Origin: Mucilaginibacter saanensis | Lineage (GTDB): Bacteria > Bacteroidota > Bacteroidia > Sphingobacteriales > Sphingobacteriaceae | Assembly: GCF_014200575.1 (NCBI RefSeq) | Contig: NZ_JACHBZ010000010.1 | Coordinates: 62,001 to 126,000, forward strand | Direction of reading: 5' to 3' | DNA: 64,000 nucleotides | Shown: positions 26,945-35,326 of the stretch, in pieces | Layout: each line of letters opens with the position of its first letter | How positions within the stretch are numbered: the stretch's first letter is position 1 | The notes under the pieces: generated by a model | What the model was told of the DNA's origin: nothing | The model's input: only the letters and a program-made list of their open reading frames with translations | Database searches by the model: none | Translations under genes and position numbers: made by a program

Positions 26945-28588
26945 TTAATTTTCGTATGGAAGCGTAACTATAAATTCTGAGCCCTCATTAACTTTACTGT
27001 GAACGGTTATTTCACCATCCATAAAATTAACCAGTTCTTTACAAAAAGCCAAACCCAAACCTACACTCCCGTTCTGGTTATACTGGTTTTCTATCCTGTA
27101 AAATTTCTTAAAAATGTTATTCAGTTCCTCCTTAGGGATACCTATACCTTTATCAACAAACGAAAACACAATATTCCTCTTTTCATGTGTAATATTTATG
27201 TTAAGCTCTTTTTTTTGCGGATGTGAGTATTTGTAGGCATTTTCAATCAGGTTTTGGAAAACGCTGCCCAAAAGCACCGGATCTGTATAAAAAATATGTA
27301 CCCCGCTCACTTTGCAGTGCAATTTAAAATCGGGATATTTAATTTTAAAGGTTTCGGTATAACGGCTTACAAAATCATCAACCACTATCTCCTCTTTTTT
27401 CAGTGTAATTGATTTATTTTCGAGTTGGGTAAATGACAGCAGCTTATTCATCAGGTCATTCAGCTTATCGGCCTCTTCGTCCAGGATTTTACCGTAATGT
27501 TTACGCTGCCTTTCAGTAAGTTCACCATCGCCCCGCAAATTGGAGCCGGCAATTTTTATTACGCTTACCGGCGTTTTAAACTCATGTGTAAAGTTGTTTA
27601 TAAAATCGTACTGCAACTTAAACAGTTTAAGATTCACGTTCAAATTACGGTAAATAAGCCATGCTATCAACACCAGGAAAAGCGATATCAGCAACACAAT
27701 TGCTCCAATGGGCATAAACCTGCGGTTAATTTCGGCAGTAAGATACCCCTGCTCAGAGCTGAAAAATAATTTATAATCGGAAAAGGCACCCGGAAAAGAT
27801 ACTTCCGTGATCATTTTATCGCCCTGGCTATCAACCGGATCATATACTACTGGTTGTATCGACACGGTTTGGTATAATTCATGGCGCGAGTTTTTAACCT
27901 TCAGCAAATACGGATCAAGCTGAAAGCTCATCATATTTTGTTTGTAGGATGCCGAAACCGTATTATGGTGTTGCAGCTCACGGTATATTTTAACGTCTTC
28001 ACGTCGTAATATATTAGAGTAAGTGATTTTATCGGGCTTTACATCCCAGAACGTTTTAAACAATTCATCCTGACTTGACACGCGCGACGTATCAGAAAAA
28101 GCAATATAGTTACTGAGCTTAACTGCCATCTCCTTAAAGTCAGATTCATCAGCCGGGCGGGTTTGTTTATTGCCATGCACCCGGTGCCCTTGATACCAAT
28201 ATTGGTATACCGATTTAACCGATATATCCAAGTTGTTTTTGCGAACAGTGATATGGGTTTTGCTGCCTATAAGCACATCGTAAAAAGTGATTTTTTTTAC
28301 AAAAGCATAATCATGAAAAACAGAGGCTGCATATTTAGCTGCCGACGCAGAATCTAAAAAGCCCTGATACGAGGTTATTTCGGGCACCTTATTCTGAAAA
28401 AACTCATTATATGGTTTTATAGTTTGCTCCAATACCTCTATTTTTTTGGAAGCAAACTCATTCTCTACATATTTTGAGGTAAGGTTATAAGATATAAACA
28501 ATGCAACCACAAAAGTTACCGATATGAGCACCAGGAATATGACGATCAGCGAAAAGTTTTTACGGTAAACATTTTTATGTACAGGCAT
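26945..28588 (-). CDS. Sensor histidine kinase, RprX-like
   Basis: A 547-residue membrane kinase: one helix at ~13-33, a ~250-residue periplasmic sensor region, a second helix (~GAIVLLISLFLVLIAWLIY), then directly the dimerisation domain with phospho-His335 in FTHEFKTPVSVIK. No HAMP domain is visible. The ATPase domain has the N-box NLIENAYKYS, G1 DKGIGIP and G2 GSVGLGLAF. It starts eight bases after the upstream peptidase-like gene and ends three bases before the regulator, so all three are translated from one message. The signal is unknown. Confidence 0.94.
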   Translation of the reverse strand: MPVHKNVYRKNFSLIVIFLVLISVTFVVALFISYNLTSKYVENEFASKKIEVLEQTIKPYNEFFQNKVPEITSYQGFLDSASAAKYAASVFHDYAFVKKITFYDVLIGSKTHITVRKNNLDISVKSVYQYWYQGHRVHGNKQTRPADESDFKEMAVKLSNYIAFSDTSRVSSQDELFKTFWDVKPDKITYSNILRREDVKIYRELQHHNTVSASYKQNMMSFQLDPYLLKVKNSRHELYQTVSIQPVVYDPVDSQGDKMITEVSFPGAFSDYKLFFSSEQGYLTAEINRRFMPIGAIVLLISLFLVLIAWLIYRNLNVNLKLFKLQYDFINNFTHEFKTPVSVIKIAGSNLRGDGELTERQRKHYGKILDEEADKLNDLMNKLLSFTQLENKSITLKKEEIVVDDFVSRYTETFKIKYPDFKLHCKVSGVHIFYTDPVLLGSVFQNLIENAYKYSHPQKKELNINITHEKRNIVFSFVDKGIGIPKEELNNIFKKFYRIENQYNQNGSVGLGLAFCKELVNFMDGEITVHSKVNEGSEFIVTLPYEN

Positions 28589-28596
28589 AAGGGGGC

Positions 28597-30495
28597 TTAA
28601 GGTTTAACCCGCATATTGTCGTCCAGGAATTTTTCTATCTCGGTGTACATTTCCATGCGGTTATGCTCACTTCTGAAAAAAGCCCGCTCATTGGGTTTTA
28701 AAAAATATTTCACGTCAACATTACGCTTACGCAACTCACGTACAAACTGATTTAATTCACTAATGTTTGCCCGCTGGTCTTTTGCACCCTGAAAAATGAT
28801 TAAAGGAACCTTTATTTTATCGGTATGAAATACCGGCGAAATGGCCCTTAACTGGTCGGCATCGGTTTCTGGATTTCCAACCATTTCATATATCATTTTT
28901 AAGTATGGCTTAAGAAACGGGGGCGCATCTTTAATATACGTAAAAAAGTTAATGAGCCCGTACTGCACAACGGCACACTTATAAAGCTCCGGATGGAACG
29001 ATACACCATAAAGCGCCGAAAAACCGCCAAAGCCACCACCAAAAATGGCTATTTTTTTAGGATTGGCTATTTTTTGATCAATAAGCCAGTGCACACCGTC
29101 GGTTATGTCATTTTGTATTTTTCCACCTACCTGTTTAAAACCAGCGCTTCTGAAGGATTTCCCGTAACCATTTGACCCGCGATAATTTACCTGAAAAACG
29201 GCATATCCCCTATTGGCCAAAAACTGTACACGCTCATCATATCCCCATGAGTCGCGGCTGCGCCAGGGGTCATCATGCGGTATAACTACCACCGGCAAAT
29301 TTGTTCGTTTATTGCCCAGCGGTAAGGTTAAATATCCGCTGATCAGCAAACCATCACGTGCTTTGAAAGCTATAGGCTGCATGGTGCACAGCTCGTCAGG
29401 CACCAAACCTGAGTTAATATCACCCAACTTGGTGAGCTTATTAGTATTTTTTTCGTACAGGTAATATGAGCCCGGATTACGATCGGTATAAGTGTTCAGG
29501 ATAAACTTATTCTCGGTGCTGTCGCGGTCAATCACCCGTATTTCGTTGCCTTTAAGTTGCGGCCTCTGTTCTAAATTATGATATAAACTTTCAATATCAG
29601 GCGTTAAAAAGTGCTTACGCGGCTTTGCCTCTTCCCAGGCGGCAAACTCCACCCGGCGCCTATTTTTCGAGTAATCAACATACAGTACGTCTGCTTTGCT
29701 ACAGCTAAAAATTGTTTTTTGCTCCTTGCCATCTTCCGCATTAATTTCAACCAGTGCCGTTTTATCGCGATTAACATTTGAAAGCGCGTAGAAGTAGTTT
29801 TTAACCCCGGTAAAGGCAATTGGCCTTACGGAGTTTTTAAAGTTGTTTTCGATGATAGTTTTAAACGGTGCATTATCGTTGGGACGGTATAAAATAGTTT
29901 CGTTTACCCCGTCTGATGCCCTGACAAGCCGTATTTTGCCGTCAGCATCCGGAAACCACTCGGTAATATTACCCGGATTTATCAGGTATGGGGTTAACTC
30001 ACCGGTTTTAATATTCAAGCGATAAATGTCAAAATTCCCGGGGTCGCGTTTATTCATCTTGATAGTTATCAAATCAGGCTGTTGCTTATTCCGGTTAACC
30101 AGGCTCACCCTCACCTTTTCCTGCGACAGAATGATGCGGATTTTAAAGGTAGATACATCAATGGCGTACATTTTAAACGTATCAAAATCAATAATATCCT
30201 GACTAAAAACCAGCTGATTATTAAAAGTCCAGAAATAATCGCCCCGAACGGATGAATCATCAAAAGATGTGGCCATACGTTCCTTTCCGTCGGCCAATGA
30301 TTGTATAAAAAGGTTCTGTTTATCTTTATATGGCTTTAGGTACGATACGTATTTACCATCAGGAGATATTTTGTAAAAGCTTTTTTCGGGGGTCTTAAAA
30401 AAATCAATAATAGGTATCTGCCTTACTTTATTCTTGCAGGAACACAAAGTAATTATAAAAGCAATAAGCAGTAGATATCTCAATCGGCCCAACAT
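28597..30495 (-). CDS. S9 (prolyl oligopeptidase)-like lipoprotein lacking catalytic Ser and His
   Basis: A 632-residue protein with a lipoprotein signal (lipid Cys20 in TLCSC), a beta-propeller-like N-terminal half and an S9 alpha/beta-hydrolase C-terminal half (VVIPHDDPWRSRDSWGYDERVQFLANRGYAV, NYRGSNGYGKSF). The nucleophile motif, normally GGSxGG, reads FGGGFGGFSALYG, with Gly488 (GGC) in place of Ser. The DEGHGF segment carrying the catalytic His reads NERAFF, with Ala605 there. The Asp (GAKDQRAN) is kept. The frame is intact, so this is a pseudoenzyme, not a broken gene. I chose the ATG at the signal peptide over a GTG five codons upstream. It heads an operon with a kinase and regulator. 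Confidence 0.9.
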   Translation of the reverse strand: MLGRLRYLLLIAFIITLCSCKNKVRQIPIIDFFKTPEKSFYKISPDGKYVSYLKPYKDKQNLFIQSLADGKERMATSFDDSSVRGDYFWTFNNQLVFSQDIIDFDTFKMYAIDVSTFKIRIILSQEKVRVSLVNRNKQQPDLITIKMNKRDPGNFDIYRLNIKTGELTPYLINPGNITEWFPDADGKIRLVRASDGVNETILYRPNDNAPFKTIIENNFKNSVRPIAFTGVKNYFYALSNVNRDKTALVEINAEDGKEQKTIFSCSKADVLYVDYSKNRRRVEFAAWEEAKPRKHFLTPDIESLYHNLEQRPQLKGNEIRVIDRDSTENKFILNTYTDRNPGSYYLYEKNTNKLTKLGDINSGLVPDELCTMQPIAFKARDGLLISGYLTLPLGNKRTNLPVVVIPHDDPWRSRDSWGYDERVQFLANRGYAVFQVNYRGSNGYGKSFRSAGFKQVGGKIQNDITDGVHWLIDQKIANPKKIAIFGGGFGGFSALYGVSFHPELYKCAVVQYGLINFFTYIKDAPPFLKPYLKMIYEMVGNPETDADQLRAISPVFHTDKIKVPLIIFQGAKDQRANISELNQFVRELRKRNVDVKYFLKPNERAFFRSEHNRMEMYTEIEKFLDDNMRVKP

Positions 30496-30633
30496 GGTAA
30501 AACGCCCCACTTTATTATTCTGGTTAAATTACTTAAATAAGTCAATGTTATCAAAATGTCACTACAATTTTACCCGTTTATAACATTATATAAATAATAG
30601 AATAAACGCGTTAAAGCATAAATATTAATTGAT

Positions 30634-30641
30634 TATTTTTG
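30634..30641 (+). promoter_or_regulatory. Candidate -7 box abutting the TPR gene
   Basis: TATTTTTG matches TAnnTTTG and ends five bases before the chosen ATG. If used, the transcript would start at or very near the start codon. No -33 TTG at the expected distance. Confidence 0.35.
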
Positions 30642-30646
30642 AGCTG

Positions 30647-32452
30647 ATGAGGGGTTTATTTAGTTCTATTATAATTGTTATTGCCATGAGCAGCAGGCTT
30701 TTTGCGCAGGATAACGAGTTGCAGCTGGCCAAACAATACAACACCAACGGCGAGCCGCAAAAAGCCCTTGAAATATATCAGAAATTATATAAGCAAGATA
30801 ACGAAGCTTATTATTCTTACTATATCAATACCTTACTCAGCCTTAAAAAATTTGACGATGCCGAAAGCGCAACCAAAAAACTGATACGCAAACACCCCCA
30901 GGCACATGAATATCAGATTTTGCTGGGCACTGTTTATACCCAGCAAGGCAACCTTAACAAAGCTGATGCTATATACGATGGTCTCATACAAAACCTGCCT
31001 GCCGACAGAAACGAAATAGCCATGCTGGCGGGCCAGTTTTACCAGAGCGCCAACCTGGAGTATGCCATAAAAATATTTTTGCAGGGCCGTAAAGTATTAA
31101 ACAACAACGATGCCTTTACTTATGAACTGCTTAACCTTTACCGTTTTAAAAGAGATAAGGCTGCCTTAACCAAAGAATACCTGAATTTTTTACCCTCAAA
31201 CCCCGACTTTATTACCCAGGCAGAAAACGCCTTTGCCAACGTATATGAGGGCGATGCAGACTATAATATGCTCAAAGGGGCCTTGCTTAGGCGCATACAA
31301 AAAGATCCGCAGCAAATTGTTTATACCAATTTGCTTACCTGGCAATATATGCAGCAAAAGGAGTTTGACCTGGCCCTTAACCAGGAATTGGCCATGAGTC
31401 GCCGGCAAAATGATGATGGCAATAGCATTTATGAGCTGTGCCGTACCTTAACCACCAATGAGGCCTATGATGCGGCCATACGCGGCTATGAGTACATTAT
31501 AAGCAAGGGTAAAACGCTGCCATTGTATATACCCGCAAAAATTGAGCTCATCAATACCAAAAACTTAAAGATAACGTCAGGCAAATACCTGCCCGCAGAC
31601 CTCCTGGGGCTTGAGCAGGATTATACCGACCTGCTTACCGAATTTGGCCGTAACACCAATACGGTTTTTGCCATGCAAAAGCTGGCGCAACTGCAGGCTT
31701 TTAAACTGCACAAGTTTAACGATGCACAAAAACTGTTGGAGGATGCAGTAAATGTCCCGAACATCAGGCCCGAACTGTTGGCTTCCTGCAAGCTTGATCT
31801 TGGCGATGTATACCTGATCAACAACCAGCCCTGGGAAGCTACCCTGCTGTACAGCCAGGTTGAAAAAGATTTTCCGAATACGGATATCAATCAGGATGCT
31901 AAATTCAGGAATGCCAAGCTGGCTTATTATACCGGCGATTTTACCTGGGCCAAAGGACAACTTGATGTGTTAAAGGCTGCCACTTCACAGCTGATTGCCA
32001 ATGATGCACTTAATTTACAACTGCTTATTGATGATAATACCGCAGGCGATAGCACAGGCGGCGCATTAAAGATATATGCCCGCGCCGATCTGCACATATT
32101 TGCCGAGCAGCCCGATAAAGCCGTTATAACCCTGGATAGCATCGATAAAAAATTCCCTAATAACAGCCTGAGTGACGATATCCTGATGTCGAAATCGCGC
32201 ATACTGATCCAACAAAAAAATTATACCAATGCTGTGCCGCTGTTAAAGAAAATTGCTGATGAACACCCTAACGATCTGTGGGCCGATGATGCAGTTTTTA
32301 TGCTGGGCGATATTTATGAAAACCGGCTTGCCGATAAAGCCAGCGCACAGGTGTGGTATCAGAAAATTATAACCAACTACCCCGGCAGCCTTTGGATAAA
32401 TGAGGCCCGTAAGCGTTTCAGAACTTTAAGGGGCGATAAGCCCGATTCCTAA
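30647..32452 (+). CDS. Secreted tetratricopeptide-repeat protein
   Basis: A 601-residue protein with a signal peptide (MRGLFSSIIIVIAMSSRLFAQ) and TPR-like helical repeats along its whole length. Clear units include LAKQYNTNGEPQKALEIYQKLY near the start, LGTVYTQQGNLNKADAIYDGLI, and near the end LMSKSRILIQQKNYTNAVPLLKKI and FMLGDIYENRLADKASAQVWYQKI. The ATG is six codons inside a frame that opens with TTG. Such proteins scaffold complexes in the periplasm or at the outer membrane. The partner is unknown. It is divergent from the pseudo-peptidase operon. Confidence 0.88.
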   Translation: MRGLFSSIIIVIAMSSRLFAQDNELQLAKQYNTNGEPQKALEIYQKLYKQDNEAYYSYYINTLLSLKKFDDAESATKKLIRKHPQAHEYQILLGTVYTQQGNLNKADAIYDGLIQNLPADRNEIAMLAGQFYQSANLEYAIKIFLQGRKVLNNNDAFTYELLNLYRFKRDKAALTKEYLNFLPSNPDFITQAENAFANVYEGDADYNMLKGALLRRIQKDPQQIVYTNLLTWQYMQQKEFDLALNQELAMSRRQNDDGNSIYELCRTLTTNEAYDAAIRGYEYIISKGKTLPLYIPAKIELINTKNLKITSGKYLPADLLGLEQDYTDLLTEFGRNTNTVFAMQKLAQLQAFKLHKFNDAQKLLEDAVNVPNIRPELLASCKLDLGDVYLINNQPWEATLLYSQVEKDFPNTDINQDAKFRNAKLAYYTGDFTWAKGQLDVLKAATSQLIANDALNLQLLIDDNTAGDSTGGALKIYARADLHIFAEQPDKAVITLDSIDKKFPNNSLSDDILMSKSRILIQQKNYTNAVPLLKKIADEHPNDLWADDAVFMLGDIYENRLADKASAQVWYQKIITNYPGSLWINEARKRFRTLRGDKPDS

Positions 32453-32548
32453 GCTTGTTGTCATTAGTAGCATTGAGGTATTAGTTAGCCGCATAATAAT
32501 TAAAAAAAGGGTTGATAATCAAATAACCAAATCACTCAACTAAATAAT

Positions 32549-32556
32549 TACTTTTG
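32549..32556 (+). promoter_or_regulatory. Candidate -7 box for the DUF4286 gene
   Basis: TACTTTTG fits TAnnTTTG and ends seven bases before the ATG, implying a very short or absent leader. No -33 element seen. Confidence 0.35.
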
Positions 32557-32563
32557 TACCACC

Positions 32564-32866
32564 ATGATTGTATATAACGACACGATAATAATTGAAGAAA
32601 CCATTCAGGAAGAATGGCTTAACTGGATCAAAACTGTTCACATCCCCGCTGTAATGGCTACAGGCTGTTTCAGTTCTTATAAAATATTAACCGTTGTTGA
32701 TTCGCCAAACGAAGGGGTTACCTACTGTATCCAGTACAATGCCGATAACATGGAGCAGTTTCAACAATTTTACATGAACCATCTGTACAAATTCCGAAGC
32801 ATTCATCAGGAACGCTTTGATGAAAAATTTGTAATGTTTAATACCTTGATGAAAGAGGTAGAATAA
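32564..32866 (+). CDS. DUF4286 family small protein
   Basis: A 100-residue cytosolic protein of the Bacteroidota DUF4286 family. The pattern MIVYNDTIIIEETIQEEWLNWIKTVHIPAVMATGCFSSYKIL, then YCIQYNADNMEQFQQFY and RFDEKFVMFNTLMKEV, suggests a ferredoxin-like alpha/beta fold resembling ABM monooxygenase or EthD-type dimers. No function is established that I know of. It stands alone and is followed by a strong bidirectional terminator. Fragments of dispersed repeats (GGATCACACT, TGTCATTGCAAGGCGC) lie between. Confidence 0.85.
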   Translation: MIVYNDTIIIEETIQEEWLNWIKTVHIPAVMATGCFSSYKILTVVDSPNEGVTYCIQYNADNMEQFQQFYMNHLYKFRSIHQERFDEKFVMFNTLMKEVE

Positions 32867-32950
32867 GTTAAGATTTACCGATCCACCATCCTAAACTTGT
32901 TTCAGGATCACACTCTCCTCTCCATAATGTCATTGCAAGGCGCAAAGACT

Positions 32951-32999
32951 AAGTAAAACAAAAAGGCTCCCGGTAACCAGGAGCCTTTTTGTTTTACTT
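32951..32999. terminator. Bidirectional terminator with 20-bp perfect stem
   Basis: Arms AAGTAAAACAAAAAGGCTCC and its exact reverse complement flank a nine-base loop. The T-rich outer part serves both strands. It sits between the convergent DUF4286 and OmpA-like genes and overlaps the last codons of the latter. Confidence 0.9.
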
Positions 33000-33821
33000 A
33001 GTGATGAGGTTATACAACTCATCCAGTTTTGGCGTAAGTACAATTTCAATGCGGCGGTTTTTAGCACGGGCCTCATTGGTTGGCGCCGGGTCAATAGGCT
33101 GAAACTCACTTTTACCGGTGGCTGTTAATCTGTGCGGATCAACTTTTTCGGTTTCGGTAAGGTAACGGGTTACCGATGTGGCGCGTAAAACGCTCAAATC
33201 CCAGTTATCCTTGATCTGGCCCAGGTTTATTACCTTTTTATCATCGGTATGGCCTTCAATGGCCATGTTAATATCTGGTTCTTTATTTAATACCGCTGCC
33301 AGTTGTTGCAGGGCGGCTTTACCTTTCTCGTCAATAATAATACTACCTGACGGGAACAATAATTTATCGGCCAAAGAAACATATACCTTGCCGTTACGGA
33401 TATCAACCGTTAAACCACTTTGCTGAAAACCAAGCAGGGCTTGTTGCAACTTATTTTTAAGTGCATTAGCGGCTTCATCGCGTTTATGCAAAATGTCTTC
33501 TACCTCTTTTAAGCGGGCTTCACGCTTTTCCAGGTCGGCAGCCAAACGGGTTAATTTTGAGGAGCTGGCATCCAGGTTACTATTCAGTTTACTGTTGTTG
33601 TTTCTCAGGTCGGCCATTTTATCTTTCAGGTTGGCCAGTTCACGATGCAGGCGCATGGTATCGGCCTGTAACTGAAAAACCTGTGCCTCCAGGGTTTCAG
33701 TACGTGTACTTAATGAATCGCGCTCGGCAACCAGGGCTTTATACGCCTTTGGCGACATGATTTTACAGGAATAAAAGCTAAGGGATAAAGCAAGGGCTAA
33801 CAAATAATATTTAATCTTCAT
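32994..33821 (-). CDS. OmpA-family lipoprotein with coiled coil
   Basis: A 275-residue peptidoglycan-binding envelope protein. From the ATG (MKIKYYLLALALSLSFYSCK) it has a lipoprotein signal with Cys19. A long coiled coil of heptad-like Leu/Arg/Asn repeats (~30-125, ERDSLSTRTETLEAQVFQLQ) follows, then a C-terminal OmpA domain with INMAIEGHTDD, NWDLSVLRATSVTRYL and the Arg-rich NEARAKNRRIEIVL, which bind diaminopimelate in this family. A frame extension to a TTG upstream overlaps the next gene and is unlikely. Single gene, ending in a bidirectional terminator. Confidence 0.93.
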   Translation of the reverse strand: MKIKYYLLALALSLSFYSCKIMSPKAYKALVAERDSLSTRTETLEAQVFQLQADTMRLHRELANLKDKMADLRNNNSKLNSNLDASSSKLTRLAADLEKREARLKEVEDILHKRDEAANALKNKLQQALLGFQQSGLTVDIRNGKVYVSLADKLLFPSGSIIIDEKGKAALQQLAAVLNKEPDINMAIEGHTDDKKVINLGQIKDNWDLSVLRATSVTRYLTETEKVDPHRLTATGKSEFQPIDPAPTNEARAKNRRIEIVLTPKLDELYNLITK

Positions 33822-33849
33822 TGTAATATAGGGTTTGTAATAAAATGTA

Positions 33850-34515
33850 TCAGGCAAGTGCGTTTCTTAAAAAAACATTAAGTGGGTGTATGTAGCTGCA
33901 TATACCCGCAATTTCATCTGCCGCATTATTCTTAACGATTTCTTTGTCGGTTATCTTATGCCAGGCCACAAAGCTTTTTAGCTTCAGCAGGTCGATATTT
34001 TCGTTATCGGCACCATACTCCCGCGGTACAGATTTTAATTGCTCCTGCTTCCTGAAATCGCCAAATAGCTTAATAAATTCAGGGGCATCAATTATCTGTT
34101 TCAAATCCCTGGCATTATAATCAATTTCCTGGCGTATAGCTTTTAAGTGGGGAGCTTCGGGCATCCAGTAGCCGCCACCAATAAAAGAGTTACCGCCTGG
34201 CTGTATCTGCAAATAATACTCGGCACCGCCTGGTCTTAACCCGGTAGTGGGCAGGCTTATACCAAAGTTATTTTTATAAGGTGTTTTGTTTTTGCTGAAA
34301 CGGATATCACGGTAAATGCGCATTACACACTTCTTGGGGTCAAGGGCTTCGTCAATCCCCGGATCAACTTTGTGCATCGTGCCCAATAGCTGCGCGGTAA
34401 ATTCAATTACGTTTTCGCGGGCCTTATCATAACGGTCTTTATTGTCTAAAAACCATTCGCGGTTATTGTTATTTACAAGATCCTTTAAAAATTCAAGACT
34501 TTCCTGGTGTATCAT
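33850..34515 (-). CDS. DUF2461 domain protein
   Basis: A 221-residue cytosolic protein of the widespread DUF2461 family, function unknown. Family markers are FLKDLVNNNNREWFLDNKDRYDKAR near the start, KCVMRIYRDIRFSKNKTPYKNNFG, and PGGNSFIGGGYWMPEAPHLKAIRQEI in the middle. It overlaps the 3' end of the DUF983 gene by 23 bases, so the two are co-translated, and it ends ~30 bases before the OmpA-like ATG. No catalytic motif visible. Confidence 0.9.
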   Translation of the reverse strand: MIHQESLEFLKDLVNNNNREWFLDNKDRYDKARENVIEFTAQLLGTMHKVDPGIDEALDPKKCVMRIYRDIRFSKNKTPYKNNFGISLPTTGLRPGGAEYYLQIQPGGNSFIGGGYWMPEAPHLKAIRQEIDYNARDLKQIIDAPEFIKLFGDFRKQEQLKSVPREYGADNENIDLLKLKSFVAWHKITDKEIVKNNAADEIAGICSYIHPLNVFLRNALA

Positions 34516-34897
34516 CAGTATCTAAATGGGGCTGGTAATGTATTTTAGGCGATAGCCAATATAATAAAAACACACGCGAATATCTGAAATTTATAGGTGC
34601 GAGTACAAAGCAGCCTAAAATTATGACACTTAAATACAACCAGGGCGAATCGGAGTTATTAGTTACCAGGTAAGTAAGCCAGGCCAAACCCAATGCCTCG
34701 CCAACGTTAAGCGCATAGCTCACATACATGGCGGCATAAAAATATCCCGGCTCAATTTCGAAATACAAATTGCAATGCGGGCAGTTAAGATTTATTTTGT
34801 TTGAAAAACTATAGGCGCCTCCCTGAAACATATTACCCCTGCGGCAACGCGGGCATTTACAGTGAAGCATAGCCCATGACTTTGACGTTTGGATCAT
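34493..34897 (-). CDS. DUF983 zinc-ribbon membrane protein
   Basis: A 134-residue protein. An N-terminal zinc ribbon (CKCPRCRRGNMF...CPHCNLYFEIEPGYFYAAMYVSYA) is followed by two or three membrane helices, the last being LYLSVIILGCFVLAPINFRYSRVFLLYW. DUF983 genes are often found beside cytochrome oxidase genes, and here the oxidase block starts ~130 bases upstream. A link to oxidase assembly is suggestive, not shown. The 125-base gap upstream holds several GTTGTA/TACAAC stretches but no clear feature. Confidence 0.88.
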   Translation of the reverse strand: MIQTSKSWAMLHCKCPRCRRGNMFQGGAYSFSNKINLNCPHCNLYFEIEPGYFYAAMYVSYALNVGEALGLAWLTYLVTNNSDSPWLYLSVIILGCFVLAPINFRYSRVFLLYWLSPKIHYQPHLDTDDTPGKS

Positions 34898-35022
34898 GGT
34901 GTTGTACGTGATACGTTTACGTTGTAAGTTTTGGGACGATATAATTCATACAACAGGGAATGCAAGAAGCTATGTAACAGACGTTGTTTGCAAAAAGACA
35001 CATACAACGCAAAACAAAGTTC

Positions 35023-35301
35023 TTAGTTCAGGTGCAGCTTTTCTTTACGCACACTGATATCCACATTTTTACGGCGATATTTTTTGTACCAGATAAAGCC
35101 AACAACACCGGCAGCCAAATAAGGAGCGCCCAGTAAAAATAAAATACCGTTGTTTAAGCCTTTTGCTGCATTACCGCCCCGCTCTGTGTTTGACTCCACA
35201 GTGGCAGCGCATTGCGCGCATTGTGCTTTTACAGGTTGCCTGCTGCAAACCATAAGGCCGAGGGCAAATACAAATAATAAAATTCTAAAACCTGTTTTCA
35301 T
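35023..35301 (-). CDS. Small exported Cys-rich membrane protein at the end of the oxidase operon
   Basis: A 92-residue protein with a signal peptide (LLFVFALGLMVCSRQPVKAQ), a CAQCAATVESN motif right after the cleavage site, and one membrane helix (ILFLLGAPYLAAGVVGFIWY) followed by a basic tail. I know no assigned function. The CxxC just outside the membrane and its place after DUF420 and sco suggest a copper- or thiol-related role in oxidase assembly. It is the last gene of the respiratory block, 25 bases after DUF420. Confidence 0.8.
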   Translation of the reverse strand: MKTGFRILLFVFALGLMVCSRQPVKAQCAQCAATVESNTERGGNAAKGLNNGILFLLGAPYLAAGVVGFIWYKKYRRKNVDISVRKEKLHLN

Positions 35302-35326
35302 GACAGCAAATTTAACTAATTATTGG

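Noticed and set aside
28597-30495. The S9-like gene as a pseudogene
   Set aside because: The frame is intact for 632 codons, the signal peptide and fold motifs are kept, and it is tightly coupled to the kinase. Only the catalytic residues are changed, which fits a pseudoenzyme better.
34898-35022. Scattered GTTGTA/TACAAC stretches before DUF983 as an operator or repeat element
   Set aside because: Spacing and match length are too irregular to define a site. They may be worn remains of a repeat.
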